DNA of 64,000 nucleotides from Streptomyces sp. M41(2017). GTDB lineage: Bacteria > Actinomycetota > Actinomycetes > Streptomycetales > Streptomycetaceae. The position numbers and the translations under genes are program-made. The stretch is from assembly GCF_002078175.1 (NCBI RefSeq), contig NZ_MWFK01000001.1, positions 1,426,001-1,490,000 on the forward strand. The letters run 5' to 3'. Below, in pieces: positions 1 through 8,525 of this stretch (the stretch's first letter is position 1; every line of letters starts with the position of its first letter). The notes beneath the pieces were generated by a model. The model was not told where the DNA came from, did no database searches, and saw only the letters and a program-made list of their open reading frames with translations.

Positions 1-358
1 CCAGTCGGCCGAGGTCACGCTGATGCGCGAGGCCAACGGCTCCGCGCTGCGCGGACGGGGCGGATCCGGGCGGGACGACGAGCGGATCGACGGACTGTGG
101 GAGCGCCTCGCCGCCGACCTGAGGTCCGTCCCGGAACACGAACGCGAGCGGCAGCGACGGGCGAGCATCCGGCGGGGGCACAGCGTCGACTCCACCCACC
201 CGCCGACCCATCTGCGCCGGACCGCGCTGCTCCTCGCACCGCCCGTACCGCCCGCGGTCGTCTCCGACGCCGGACGTGAGCTGCGCATCGGCGCGGAACT
301 CACCGCCGTACGCAGGACGGTGGCCCGGCGGATCCTCCGGGACGGCTACGGGAACTGA
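1..358 (+). CDS. M48-family metallopeptidase, C-terminal end (partial)
   Basis: The gene enters from the left edge, reading in frame from base 2 to a TGA at 356-358. About 118 residues remain. They carry the C-terminal features I associate with actinobacterial M48 (HtpX/Ste24-like) zinc peptidases: a charged segment, a 'STHPPTHLRR' motif where bacterial M48 proteins have their H-P-P-T/S-x-x-R signature, then a helix ending the protein. The catalytic HExxH would lie upstream, outside the window, so the assignment rests on the tail alone. It could be another membrane-associated protease of similar architecture. Confidence 0.5.
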   Translation, partial: QSAEVTLMREANGSALRGRGGSGRDDERIDGLWERLAADLRSVPEHERERQRRASIRRGHSVDSTHPPTHLRRTALLLAPPVPPAVVSDAGRELRIGAELTAVRRTVARRILRDGYGN

Positions 359-415
359 CGGGTCGAAGGGCCGCGCCGCCGCGCATGAAACCCGCCCAGC
401 GGGAAGGCTGACCCC

Positions 416-1312
416 ATGAACGACACACTCACCGTCAGCGTCCTCGGTACCGGGATCATGGGGGCCGCGATGGCCCGGAACATCGCCCGGGCCGGGCACA
501 CCGTCCGGGTCTGGAACCGTACCGCCGCCAAGGCCGGACCGCTGGCCGCCGACGGCGCGTACGTCGCGGCGTCGCCCGAGGAGGCCGTGCGGGGCGCCGA
601 CATCGTCCTGACCATGCTGTACGACGGGCCCGCCACCCTCGACACGATGCGGCAGGCGGCGCCCGGGCTGCGCGACGGGGCCGTCTGGGCCCAGTCCACG
701 ACGGCCGGGATCGACGCCGTCGCGGAACTGGCCGGCTTCGCCCGCGCGCACGGGCTCGCCTTCTTCGACGCGCCGGTCCTCGGGACGCGCGCCCCCGCGG
801 AGGCCGGACAGCTGACCGTGCTGGCCGCGGGCCCGGTGGCCGCGCGGGACGCGGTGACGCCGGTCTTCGACGCGGTCGGCTCACGGACCGTGTGGACCGG
901 CGAGGACGGAGCGGCGGGCAGCGCCACCCGGCTCAAGCTCGTCGCGAACAGCTGGGTCCTTGCGGCCACCGCCGCGGCCGGCGAGGCGCTCGCGCTGGCG
1001 AAGGGGCTCGGGGTCGACCCGCAGGACTTCTTCGGCCTCATCGCCGGCGGACCGCTCGACATGGGCTATCTGCACGCGAAGGCCGGCCTCGTCCTGGAGG
1101 AGCGGCTCTCCCCCGCCGCGTTCGCCGTCACGACCGCCGAGAAGGACGCCCGGCTGATCGTCACGGCCGGGAGGCGGAACGGCGTCCGGCTCGATGTCGC
1201 CGAGGCAGCCGCCGAACGCTTCGCCCGCGCCGCGGCCCAGGGCCACGGGGACGAGGACATGGCCGCCGCCTACTTCGCCAGCTTCGACGAGGACAAGCCC
1301 CCGGCCGCGTAA
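416..1312 (+). CDS. NAD(P)-dependent oxidoreductase, 3-hydroxyisobutyrate dehydrogenase family
   Basis: A 298-residue cytoplasmic enzyme of the beta-hydroxyacid dehydrogenase / imine reductase superfamily. The N-terminal Rossmann fold opens with a GTGIMG dinucleotide-binding motif (residues 11-16). The later RLKLVANSW segment places the family's catalytic Lys at about residue 174 and its Asn at 178, before the all-helical C-terminal domain. Length is normal (about 290-300). Substrate cannot be read from sequence; 3-hydroxyisobutyrate, glyoxylate/succinic semialdehyde or imines are all possible. The ATG follows an AAGG ribosome binding site. It is convergent with the regulator gene at 1383 and separated from it by a hairpin. 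Confidence 0.85.
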   Translation: MNDTLTVSVLGTGIMGAAMARNIARAGHTVRVWNRTAAKAGPLAADGAYVAASPEEAVRGADIVLTMLYDGPATLDTMRQAAPGLRDGAVWAQSTTAGIDAVAELAGFARAHGLAFFDAPVLGTRAPAEAGQLTVLAAGPVAARDAVTPVFDAVGSRTVWTGEDGAAGSATRLKLVANSWVLAATAAAGEALALAKGLGVDPQDFFGLIAGGPLDMGYLHAKAGLVLEERLSPAAFAVTTAEKDARLIVTAGRRNGVRLDVAEAAAERFARAAAQGHGDEDMAAAYFASFDEDKPPAA

Positions 1313-1335
1313 GGCCGGTCGCCCGGGAAGGCCCC

Positions 1336-1355
1336 CGGCCGAGCGATCTCGGCCG
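1336..1355. terminator. stem-loop terminator between convergent genes
   Basis: A perfect 8-bp stem, CGGCCGAG / CTCGGCCG, closed by a CGAT loop, lies in the 70-bp gap between two convergent genes, so it may serve both strands. No U-tract follows, as is usual in Streptomyces. Confidence 0.6.
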
Positions 1356-1382
1356 CAGGGGCACCGAGGCACCCGAGCGACG

Positions 1383-2093
1383 TCAGAGGGTCCCGGTCTC
1401 CGAAGGGTGCGGTGCCGCCGGCGCGGGGATCGGGCCCGCGCGGTCGAGCAGTCCCGTGCGGGCCGCGAGAGCCGCCGCCTCCAGACGGGAGCCGACGCCC
1501 AGTTTCATCAGCACCCGCTGGACGTGGGTGCGGGCCGTGGAGGGCGCGATGCCCATGCCCGCCGCGATGAGCCGGGTGTCCTCCCCGTCCGCGACCCGCA
1601 CGAGGACCTCCACCTCCCGGGGCGTGAGCATCTGGAGCAGCCGCTGGCCCTCGTCGTCGGGCTGGGCCGCCGGGTTGAGCAGTTCGCTGAAGGCCCCCTG
1701 GAGCAGCTGCGGCGCGACGGCCGCCTCGCCCGCCCGCGCCTTCATGATGGCGCGCTCGACCCCTTCGATGCGCTCGTCGTGGCGCACGTAACCGGAGGCG
1801 CCCGCGGCGAAGGCGGCGGCGATACCGCGCGGGTTCGGGACCGGACCGAGCACCAGGACCGCCACCTGGGGACGCTCCCGTTTGATCCGCACGACCGGGT
1901 CGAAGATGCCCGGCTCGGCCGGTGTCGCGGTGCCGATCAGACAGACCTCGGGCGCCCTGGTGATCACCAGCTCCGCCGCCCCCGCGGCGGGCGCCGCCGC
2001 GGCGAGCACCCGGTGCCCACGCAGCTTCAGTGCCGAGGCCAGCGCCTCGGCCAGCAGTCGGTGGTCATCGACCACCATGAGCCGCACTCCCAT
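1383..2093 (-). CDS. LuxR/NarL-type response regulator with an atypical receiver domain
   Basis: A 236-residue DNA-binding regulator. The N-terminus begins like a receiver domain (LMVVDDH, acidic pair at residues 9-10), and residues about 168-230 form a LuxR/GerE helix-turn-helix (LTPREVEVL...STARTHVQRVLMKLG). The strand that should end in the phosphorylated Asp reads CLIGTATPAEPG (about residues 51-62), so the acceptor Asp is missing. The protein may therefore work without phosphorylation or respond to another signal. No histidine kinase gene is adjacent. ATG at 2093 is chosen because a run of G lies 7-8 nt upstream. A TTG at 2117 would add eight residues with no better ribosome binding site. 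Confidence 0.85.
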   Translation of the reverse strand: MGVRLMVVDDHRLLAEALASALKLRGHRVLAAAAPAAGAAELVITRAPEVCLIGTATPAEPGIFDPVVRIKRERPQVAVLVLGPVPNPRGIAAAFAAGASGYVRHDERIEGVERAIMKARAGEAAVAPQLLQGAFSELLNPAAQPDDEGQRLLQMLTPREVEVLVRVADGEDTRLIAAGMGIAPSTARTHVQRVLMKLGVGSRLEAAALAARTGLLDRAGPIPAPAAPHPSETGTL

Positions 2094-2264
2094 CAGGCAA
2101 CCCCCCAGTCCCCCCAAGCATCCCCACTGGTTCCCCGTGGATGAGAAGCCCCCCGGCTCTCCATCCCCCGGAAGCTACACGCTTGTTCGACGTTGCGCTT
2201 CCCCTACCGGAGAGAAGTGCCCCGGAATATCGAATTCTCTCGCCGTGGGGATTGATGCCGGATA

Positions 2265-2306
2265 CGCGGCCGGCCCCGCCCCTGAACAGGGACGGGGCCG
2301 GCCGCG
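2265..2306 (-). terminator. very strong hairpin downstream of the first propeller gene
   Basis: Two 14-base arms (CGCGGCCGGCCCCG and its complement) pair perfectly. After one mismatch there is a further short CCCT/AGGG stem and a small loop. It lies just beyond the stop of the minus-strand gene at 2342, as expected of an intrinsic terminator. Confidence 0.75.
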
Positions 2307-2341
2307 CGACAGGAACCGAACGAAACGGTCCGCGTCGTGGG

Positions 2342-4288
2342 CTACTTGGTTCCGAAGGCGATCGCCAGGTAGTCCTTGGTGCCCGTCGTCGACGGCTTGT
2401 CCGCGAAGACCTGGGACATGTAGAGGTGCCCGTCGTGGAAGAGGATCTCGGCGTACTCCGGGAGCATGCTGGACTCCGCGTCGCGCACCGACTGGTCCGC
2501 CGGGTTCTCCAGGAGCTTGGTCTCCTTGAACGAGGTCCCGTCGATCGTGACGATCTGCCCGCCCTTGTCGTACGGCGGCCGCTTGTACGCGAGGAGGTTG
2601 GTGCCGTCCATGCGCAGCGGGGTGATGGTGTAGCCGTCCCCGGCGTCCGCGCGCTGGCCGGTCTGCTTGCCGGTGGCCAGGTCGAAGGCGACGATCTCGT
2701 TGGTCCGGCTGTACTCGCCGGAGCCGTCGTGCTCCTCGGTCGGGATGTACAGCCTGTCGTTGCCGACGGCGAGCGAGGAGCAGTACTCGATCCTGGTGAT
2801 GCCGTCGCAGCGGGCCGCGTACGTCTTGCCCGGCGCGGAGATCTTGGTGCGCAGCGTGCCGGTCTTGTTGTCGATGGAGAAGAAGTCCGAGATGCCGCTG
2901 CCGTCCCCGGCGGAGTCGCCGACGTCGGCCGCGACGACCAGCGGGTCGGTGGAGACGACGCTCGCGTACTCGATGCCGGGCGACATCTTGTACTCGGAGA
3001 TCACCTTCCCGGTCTTCGGGTCGATGGTCTGGATGTGCAGCTGGCGCGTGCTGCCGTACTCGCCGCACTTGCGGACCGCGACGAGCTTCGGGCCGCCGCC
3101 GTAACCGGAGTCGTAGCAGCTGTCGGTGGTCTTGGGGGCCCAGAGCGGCTTGGCGGTGGAGATGTCGAACGCGCCGCCGCCGCTGGTGCTGCCGGCGGCG
3201 ACCGTGTTGCCGCTGACCGTCACGTTGTCGAGGTTGATCGGCTGGTCACCGGACTTGATCGTCCGGGTCCAGAGCTTCTTGCCGGTGTCGAGGTCGATGG
3301 CGGCGAGCTGGCTGCAGCCGTGCGACGGTTCCGCCTTGGTGGGCATGGCGGGCTCGTAGATGATCGCCGTGCGGTCGGATTCGGTGGTGTGCCGGCTCGC
3401 CTGGCAGACCGGGCCCGGGAGCTTGATCGTCCAGGTCTTGGCGCCGGAGTCCGGGTCGTAGCCGTTGATCTCGGCGACACCGCTCTTGGCGTACACCTTG
3501 TCGGTGAGCCAGGAGCCGACCGTGGTCACGCTCGTGTCGTCCTTGGGGATGGCGGGCGCGGGGATCTGGAACAGCGGGGTGGAGGCGGTGCTCGCCGGCA
3601 CCTTCTCCTGTCCGTTGGACGAGGTGCCGCCGGTGCCCTTGCCGTCGCCGCCCTTGCCACCGGTGCCGCCGCCCGAGTCGGCGGAGGTCTTCTTGTCGTC
3701 GCTCTTGCCGGAGGAGTTCGCGTACCAGACGCCGCCGCCGATGATCAGCGCGACGGCCACGACGGCCGCCACGATGATGACGATCTGGGCGTTGACCTTC
3801 CCGCCGCCGGAGCCCCCTTGGGGAGCCTGCGGCTGGTGGGGCATGGTCTGCTGCTGCGGGTAGCCGTAGGGACCGGGCGCGCCGTACGGGGCCTGCGGCT
3901 GGCCGGGTGCGCCGTACGGGCTCTGCGGCTGGCCGGGATAGCCGTAGCCCGGCTGGGCCGGGGGCGGGGTCTGCGGGTAGCCGTAGGGCTGCTGCTGCGG
4001 GGCCCCGGGCGGTGCCGTCTGCGGGGGCGGGGGCGTCTGCGGGTAGCCGTAGCCGGGGCCCTGCGCGGGCGGCGGGGGCGGCGTGGGCGCGCCGAAGCCA
4101 CCGGGGGGCGGGCTCTGCGGGGCGCCGAAGCCACCCGGCGGGGGGCTCTGCGGAGCGCCGAACCCGCCGGGCGGGGGGTCCTGGGGCGCGCCGAAGTCGC
4201 CCTTCTGCGGTTCCTTCGGCTCGGGCTGGTCCGACGGCGGCTGGTCCGACGGCGGCTGGTTCGGGGGCGGCGGGGGCGGCTGGCTCAT
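2342..4288 (-). CDS. membrane-anchored PQQ-type beta-propeller protein (paralogue 1)
   Basis: A 648-residue protein in three parts. Residues 1-165 are a cytoplasmic, Pro/Gly/Gln-rich tail built of repeats (GGFGAPQSPPP, PYGYPQ). A single membrane helix lies at about 167-190. A roughly 450-residue extracytoplasmic domain contains repeated PQQ/WD-like blades (for example GYDPDSGAKTWTIKLPG, AIDLDTGKKLWTRTI, TIDPKTGKVISEYKM, AFDLATGKQTGQ). Such blades resemble BamB and the sensor parts of actinobacterial kinases, but no kinase or enzymatic domain is present. Function is unknown. The gene lies 79 bp downstream of its paralogue at 4368-6239, same strand, so the two probably share a transcript. The ATG at 4288 starts the same MSQPP motif as the paralogue. 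Confidence 0.8.
   Translation of the reverse strand: MSQPPPPPPNQPPSDQPPSDQPEPKEPQKGDFGAPQDPPPGGFGAPQSPPPGGFGAPQSPPPGGFGAPTPPPPPAQGPGYGYPQTPPPPQTAPPGAPQQQPYGYPQTPPPAQPGYGYPGQPQSPYGAPGQPQAPYGAPGPYGYPQQQTMPHQPQAPQGGSGGGKVNAQIVIIVAAVVAVALIIGGGVWYANSSGKSDDKKTSADSGGGTGGKGGDGKGTGGTSSNGQEKVPASTASTPLFQIPAPAIPKDDTSVTTVGSWLTDKVYAKSGVAEINGYDPDSGAKTWTIKLPGPVCQASRHTTESDRTAIIYEPAMPTKAEPSHGCSQLAAIDLDTGKKLWTRTIKSGDQPINLDNVTVSGNTVAAGSTSGGGAFDISTAKPLWAPKTTDSCYDSGYGGGPKLVAVRKCGEYGSTRQLHIQTIDPKTGKVISEYKMSPGIEYASVVSTDPLVVAADVGDSAGDGSGISDFFSIDNKTGTLRTKISAPGKTYAARCDGITRIEYCSSLAVGNDRLYIPTEEHDGSGEYSRTNEIVAFDLATGKQTGQRADAGDGYTITPLRMDGTNLLAYKRPPYDKGGQIVTIDGTSFKETKLLENPADQSVRDAESSMLPEYAEILFHDGHLYMSQVFADKPSTTGTKDYLAIAFGTK
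4083..4190 (-). repeat. tandem repeats coding GGFGAPQ-Pro units
   Basis: At least three near-identical units of about 33-36 bp code the GGFGAPQSPPP stretch of the first propeller protein (residues about 33-68). Proline-rich tails of this kind recur ahead of the membrane helix in many streptomycete membrane proteins and are length-variable between strains. Confidence 0.7.
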
Positions 4289-4367
4289 GGCGTGGGTACC
4301 TCGGGGGACGAAGGGGCGGCGGGCCGGTGCGCGCGGGGATCGCGCGGGAACGGGAGGCGGGCTGCGG

Positions 4368-6239
4368 TCACTTGCCGTAAGCCAGCATCAGCTTCTCCTT
4401 CGCCTCGTCGTTGCCCGTCAGCCGGGTGGTGGAGATGTAGAACCGCCCGTCCACGTAGTCGACGGCCTTCGAGAAGAAGCTGCTCTCGATGTTCGCCGTG
4501 CCCTGCGGGTTCTGGAGGAGCGTGCTGGGCTTGTGGCTGCCGGTCGTCGGGACGGACACGACGCGTCCGCCGCCGTCGTAGGACGCCTCGACGTAGGCGA
4601 CGAGGGTGCCGCCCTCCGTCCGCATCGGCATCATCGTGGCGTCCGCGGGGGACTTGACCCGCCACTTCTCCTTGCCGGTCGCCAGGTCGAACGCGACGAC
4701 CTCGTTGGCCCCGGTCTTCTCGTCGGTCGGGAGGTACAGCGTGGTCGCGTCGGCGACGGCGCCGAAGCAGCCCGTCAGATCGCGGCTGAGGATCGCGAAG
4801 CCGCACTCGGGCGCGAACCCGTCGTCGCTCTTGAGCTGCGCGCGGATGCTGCCGTTGCTGTCGTTCAGGACACTGACGTTGACGGTCTTCTTCGCGTCGT
4901 TGGTCAGGTAGAGGACGACCGGGTCGACGGAGTAGGCGCGCTGGACCTTCCAGCCCTTGGCGATCTTCGTCGTCCACTTCACGTGGCCGGTGGCGGGGTC
5001 CAGTTCCTGGACCTCGTCGTGCTCGGTGTCGCTGCCGGCGCCGCAGGACGAGACGGAGAGCAGCCTGCTGCCGCCGGCGAACCCGGCCGGGTAGCAACTG
5101 GCACCGTACTTCTCCTTGTCCCACAGCTTCTTGCCGCTGGAGACGTCGTACGCCGTGCCGGACATCGAGCGGCCGACGGTCAGGGTGTCGCCGCTGATGG
5201 ACAGTTCGACGGAGAGCGCGCTGTCGAACAGGCCGCCGTCGGCGACCTTGCCGCTCCAGCCCTTGGCGCCGGTGTTCAGGTCGATCTGCTGGAGCTGGTT
5301 GCACTTGGCGCTGCTGGTGGAGCCGCTCATGTACGCGATGACGACCTTGTCGTCGGACGTCTTCTGCGGGGTGACGGCGCAGATCTTCTGCGGGAACGTC
5401 AGCGTGTCCCAGGCCGGCTTGCCGTTGCCGACGTCGAACGCGAAGACCTGCTTGTACGCGGCCTTGACCGCCGCCTTGCCGGTGATCCACAGGCCGGGCG
5501 CGTCGGCACCCGAACCGGGCGCGTCCGGGGCGGACTTGTACCAGAGCACCTTCGCCTCGCCCGGCTTGCGGCCGGCGTTCAGGTTCTCGTCGTCCGTGCC
5601 GCCGTCGCCGCTGCCGTCCCCGGGGTTGACCGGGTCGTCCGACGCGGACGCCTTCGGGCTCCCGCTCGGGCTCTCCTTGGCGACGGGCTTCTTCCCGTCG
5701 TCACCGCCGCTCGTGACGGCCCATACGGTGCCGCCGACGACGAGCAGTCCGGCCACGGCCGCCGCGATGACGAGCGCGGGCCTGCCCTTGAACGGGTTCT
5801 TCGAGCCGCCGGGCGGCGGGGTGCCGGGACCGCCCGGGTACGTGGGCTGCTGCGGATAGCCGTAGCCCGGCTGCTGCTGCGGGTAGCCGTAGGGCCCGGG
5901 CTGGCCGTAGGGCCCCGGCTGGGCGTACGGGCCCGGCTGCTGCGGCTGCCCGTACGGACCGGGCTGCTGCGGCTGCCCGTACGGTCCCGGCTGCTGCGGG
6001 TAGCCGTAGCCGGGCTGCGGGGGCGGCGGTGCGCCCTGCGGCGGCGGAGGCGTGGTGGGCGGCGCGGCCGGCGGCGGACCCGCGGGCGGGGTCTGCGGCG
6101 GCTGCTGGGGCGGAGGCTGCGGTGCGCCGAAGCCTCCCTGCGAGCGCGGGTCCTGCGGTGTGCCGGAACCGCCCGTCGGCGGCTGGTCCTGCGGTGCTCC
6201 GAACCCGCCCTGCGGCGGCTGACTCGGCGGCTGACTCAT
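4368..6239 (-). CDS. membrane-anchored PQQ-type beta-propeller protein (paralogue 2)
   Basis: A 623-residue paralogue of the preceding gene with the same plan: residues 1-150 are Pro/Gly/Gln/Tyr-rich (PQQPGPYGQ repeats), a membrane helix spans about 154-175, an acidic Ser/Asp-rich linker follows, then an extracytoplasmic propeller with blades such as QIDLNTGAKGWSGKV, ELDPATGHVKWTTKI and AFDLATGKEKWRVKS. Function is unknown; a ligand-binding or scaffold role at the cell surface is inference. ATG at 6239 is preferred because GGGGGAAG lies 6 nt upstream; an in-frame start at 6275 lacks one. It is probably the first gene of a two-gene operon. The upstream region carries an 11-bp direct repeat. 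Confidence 0.8.
   Translation of the reverse strand: MSQPPSQPPQGGFGAPQDQPPTGGSGTPQDPRSQGGFGAPQPPPQQPPQTPPAGPPPAAPPTTPPPPQGAPPPPQPGYGYPQQPGPYGQPQQPGPYGQPQQPGPYAQPGPYGQPGPYGYPQQQPGYGYPQQPTYPGGPGTPPPGGSKNPFKGRPALVIAAAVAGLLVVGGTVWAVTSGGDDGKKPVAKESPSGSPKASASDDPVNPGDGSGDGGTDDENLNAGRKPGEAKVLWYKSAPDAPGSGADAPGLWITGKAAVKAAYKQVFAFDVGNGKPAWDTLTFPQKICAVTPQKTSDDKVVIAYMSGSTSSAKCNQLQQIDLNTGAKGWSGKVADGGLFDSALSVELSISGDTLTVGRSMSGTAYDVSSGKKLWDKEKYGASCYPAGFAGGSRLLSVSSCGAGSDTEHDEVQELDPATGHVKWTTKIAKGWKVQRAYSVDPVVLYLTNDAKKTVNVSVLNDSNGSIRAQLKSDDGFAPECGFAILSRDLTGCFGAVADATTLYLPTDEKTGANEVVAFDLATGKEKWRVKSPADATMMPMRTEGGTLVAYVEASYDGGGRVVSVPTTGSHKPSTLLQNPQGTANIESSFFSKAVDYVDGRFYISTTRLTGNDEAKEKLMLAYGK
5860..6010 (-). repeat. 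tandem repeats coding PGPYGQPQQ units
   Basis: Short degenerate repeats code the PGPYGQPQQ / PGYGYPQQ stretch (residues about 77-131) in the second propeller protein. They are low-complexity coding repeats, not mobile DNA. Confidence 0.65.
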
Positions 6240-6306
6240 CAGCGCTTCCCCCTCTTCACTGATGTGGCGCCCCATCGGCGGCGCTGGATCTCCGCCACAC
6301 CCGGTG

Positions 6307-6327
6307 GTTCTCAGACTGTTCTCAGAC
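6307..6327 (-). promoter_or_regulatory. 11-bp-period direct repeat upstream of the propeller operon
   Basis: On the coding strand the sequence reads GTCTGAGAAC-A-GTCTGAGAAC, two identical decamers in direct repeat with an 11-bp period, about 70-90 bp upstream of the ATG at 6239. Direct repeats one helical turn apart are the typical target of OmpR/PhoB-class response regulators. Which regulator binds is unknown. Confidence 0.45.
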
Positions 6328-6522
6328 GGCTCTTTCTATCACTGCGGGGGGCGCGGGCAGGGGGCCGGTGCGCGCCCTGTTCCCAAGGGAGAACCGGGCT
6401 GTGATGCCGCCGTTACGCGTCTTCACGGGGCCTTCACGCCACAAGCGCGAGGGATGTTCCTCCGCCGGTGAGGCGGTTCCTCCCCGGCGGCGGAGAGGGG
6501 CGCGCTCCTCAACACGGGGGCG

Positions 6523-6553
6523 CCCACCGGGAGGCGCACGCCGTCCCGGTGGG
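6523..6553 (-). terminator. hairpin downstream of the ABC-F gene
   Basis: CCCACCGGGA pairs with TCCCGGTGGG over a loop of 11 bases, just past the stop codon of the minus-strand ABC-F gene. Confidence 0.5.
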
Positions 6554-6596
6554 CCGTGGGCGCCCGAGGATCACGCCGGGCGGGCGCCCCCCGGAG

Positions 6597-8402
6597 TCAC
6601 GCGTCCTCGGCCAGTTCCAGCCAGCGCATCTCCAGCTCCTCGCGCTCGCCGGTCAACTCGCGCAGCTCGGCGTCGAGTTGGGCGACCTTCCCGAAGTCCG
6701 TGGCGTTGTCGGCGATCTGCGCGTGCAGCTTGGTCTCCTTCTCGGACATCTTGTCCAGCTGCCGCTCGATCTTCTGGAGTTCCTTCTTCGCGGCCCGCGC
6801 GTCGGCCGCGGAGGCCGACTTGACGGGGGCGGGGGCGGCGGCGAGGACGGCGGCCGCGGCCACCTCCTCCATCTTCCGGCGCCGCTCCAGGTACTCGTCG
6901 ATCCCGCGCGGCAGCATGCGCAGCGTGCCGTCCCCGAGCAGCGCGAACACGTTGTCGGTGGTGCGCTCGACGAAGAAGCGGTCGTGGGAGATCACGATCA
7001 TGGAGCCGGGCCAGCCGTCGAGGAGGTCCTCCAGCTGCGTGAGGGTCTCGATGTCGAGGTCGTTCGTGGGCTCGTCGAGGAAGAGGACGTTCGGTTCGTC
7101 CATCAGCAGACGCAGCAGCTGGAGCCGCCGGCGCTCACCACCGCTGAGGTCGCCGACCGGCGTCCACTGCTTCTCCTTGTTGAAGCCGAACGTCTCGCAC
7201 AGCTGCCCGGCGGTCAGTTCACGCCCGGTGCCGAGGTCGACGCGGTCGCGGACCGATTGGACGGCCTGGAGGACCCGCCAGGTGGGGTCGAGTTCGGCGA
7301 CCTCCTGGGAGAGGTAGGCGAGCTTCACCGTCTTGCCGGTGACGATCCGGCCGGCGGCGGGCTGCTGTTCGCCGCCGCTGCGGGCGGCGTCGGCCAGGGC
7401 GCGCAGCAGGGACGTCTTGCCCGCGCCGTTCACGCCGACGAGGCCGACCCGGTCGCCCGGGCCGAGCTGCCAGGTCAGGTGCTTGAGCAGCACCTTGGGC
7501 CCGGCCTGCACGGTGACGTCCTCCAGCTCGAAGACGGTCTTGCCGAGCCGCGTACCCGCGAAGCGCATCAGCTCGCTCTTGTCGCGGGGCGGCGGCACGT
7601 CGGCGATCAGCTCGTTGGCGGCCTCCACGCGGAAGCGGGGCTTGGACGTGCGGGCGGGGGCGCCGCGCCGCAGCCACGCCAGTTCCTTGCGGACCAGGTT
7701 CTGCCGCTTGACCTCCTCGGTCGCGGCGATGCGCTCCCGCTCGGCCCGGGCGAACACGTAGTCCGAGTAGCCGCCCTCGTACTCGTAGACGGCACCCTTC
7801 TGCACGTCCCACATGCGGGTGCAGACCTGGTCGAGGAACCACCGGTCGTGGGTCACGCAGACGAGAGCGGAACGGCGCTCGCGCAGGTGCCGGGCGAGCC
7901 AGGCGATGCCCTCGACGTCCAGATGGTTGGTGGGCTCGTCGAGGATGATCAGGTCCTGCTCCTCGATGAGGAGCTTGGCGAGTGCGATGCGGCGCCGCTC
8001 GCCACCCGAGAGCGGACCGATCACGGTGTCGAGGCCCTGCGGGAAGCCGGGCAGGTCGAGGCCGCCGAAGAGACCCGTCAGCACGTCCCTGATCTTGGCG
8101 TTGCCCGCCCACTCGTGGTCCGCCATGTCGCGGATGACCTCGTGGCGGACGGTGGCATTGGGGTCGAGCGAGTCGTGCTGGGTGAGGACGCCGGTGTGCA
8201 GGCCCCCGGAGTGCGTGACCCGCCCGGTGTCCGCCTCCTCCAGCTTGGCGATCATGCGGATCAGGGTGGTCTTGCCGTCGCCGTTCCGGCCGACCACGCC
8301 GATCCGGTCCCCCTCGCTGACGCCGAGGGAGACCCCGTCGAGCAGCGCACGGGTGCCGTACACCTTGCTGACGGACTCGACATTGACCAGGTTGACGGCC
8401 AT
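6597..8402 (-). CDS. ABC-F family ATPase (ribosome-associated, Uup/EttA-like)
   Basis: A 601-residue soluble protein with two fused ABC domains and no membrane segment. Domain 1 has Walker A GRNGDGKTT, signature LSGGERRRIAL and Walker B LIILDEPTNHLD. Domain 2 has GVNGAGKTS, LSGGERRRLQL and VLFLDEPTNDLD. A charged C-terminal coiled coil (about the last 70 residues) resembles Uup. ABC-F proteins act on the ribosomal E site to relieve stalls or protect against antibiotics. A housekeeping role is more likely here because the gene sits with rsmA and ispE. ATG at 8402 follows AGGAGA; the in-frame start five codons upstream is less well placed. Confidence 0.9.
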   Translation of the reverse strand: MAVNLVNVESVSKVYGTRALLDGVSLGVSEGDRIGVVGRNGDGKTTLIRMIAKLEEADTGRVTHSGGLHTGVLTQHDSLDPNATVRHEVIRDMADHEWAGNAKIRDVLTGLFGGLDLPGFPQGLDTVIGPLSGGERRRIALAKLLIEEQDLIILDEPTNHLDVEGIAWLARHLRERRSALVCVTHDRWFLDQVCTRMWDVQKGAVYEYEGGYSDYVFARAERERIAATEEVKRQNLVRKELAWLRRGAPARTSKPRFRVEAANELIADVPPPRDKSELMRFAGTRLGKTVFELEDVTVQAGPKVLLKHLTWQLGPGDRVGLVGVNGAGKTSLLRALADAARSGGEQQPAAGRIVTGKTVKLAYLSQEVAELDPTWRVLQAVQSVRDRVDLGTGRELTAGQLCETFGFNKEKQWTPVGDLSGGERRRLQLLRLLMDEPNVLFLDEPTNDLDIETLTQLEDLLDGWPGSMIVISHDRFFVERTTDNVFALLGDGTLRMLPRGIDEYLERRRKMEEVAAAAVLAAAPAPVKSASAADARAAKKELQKIERQLDKMSEKETKLHAQIADNATDFGKVAQLDAELRELTGEREELEMRWLELAEDA

Positions 8403-8525
8403 TTCTCTCCTGAACAAGGGGGACGATCGACCCTCAAGGGTAGTCCGCGAGCTGGGCTTCCCCTCCCGCGCGTCCCCCTCGCCCTTCCCTGCCCGCTCCC
8501 GGCCCGTCGGGGGCCGGTCCGCAGG

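Larger units (their letters stand above)
6240..6596. other. intergenic region with promoter and terminator signals only
   Basis: These 357 bases hold no convincing gene. The left half should contain the promoter of the propeller operon and carries the direct repeat at 6307-6327. The right half contains the hairpin following the ABC-F gene. The remaining sequence is G-rich without clear structure. Confidence 0.6.
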
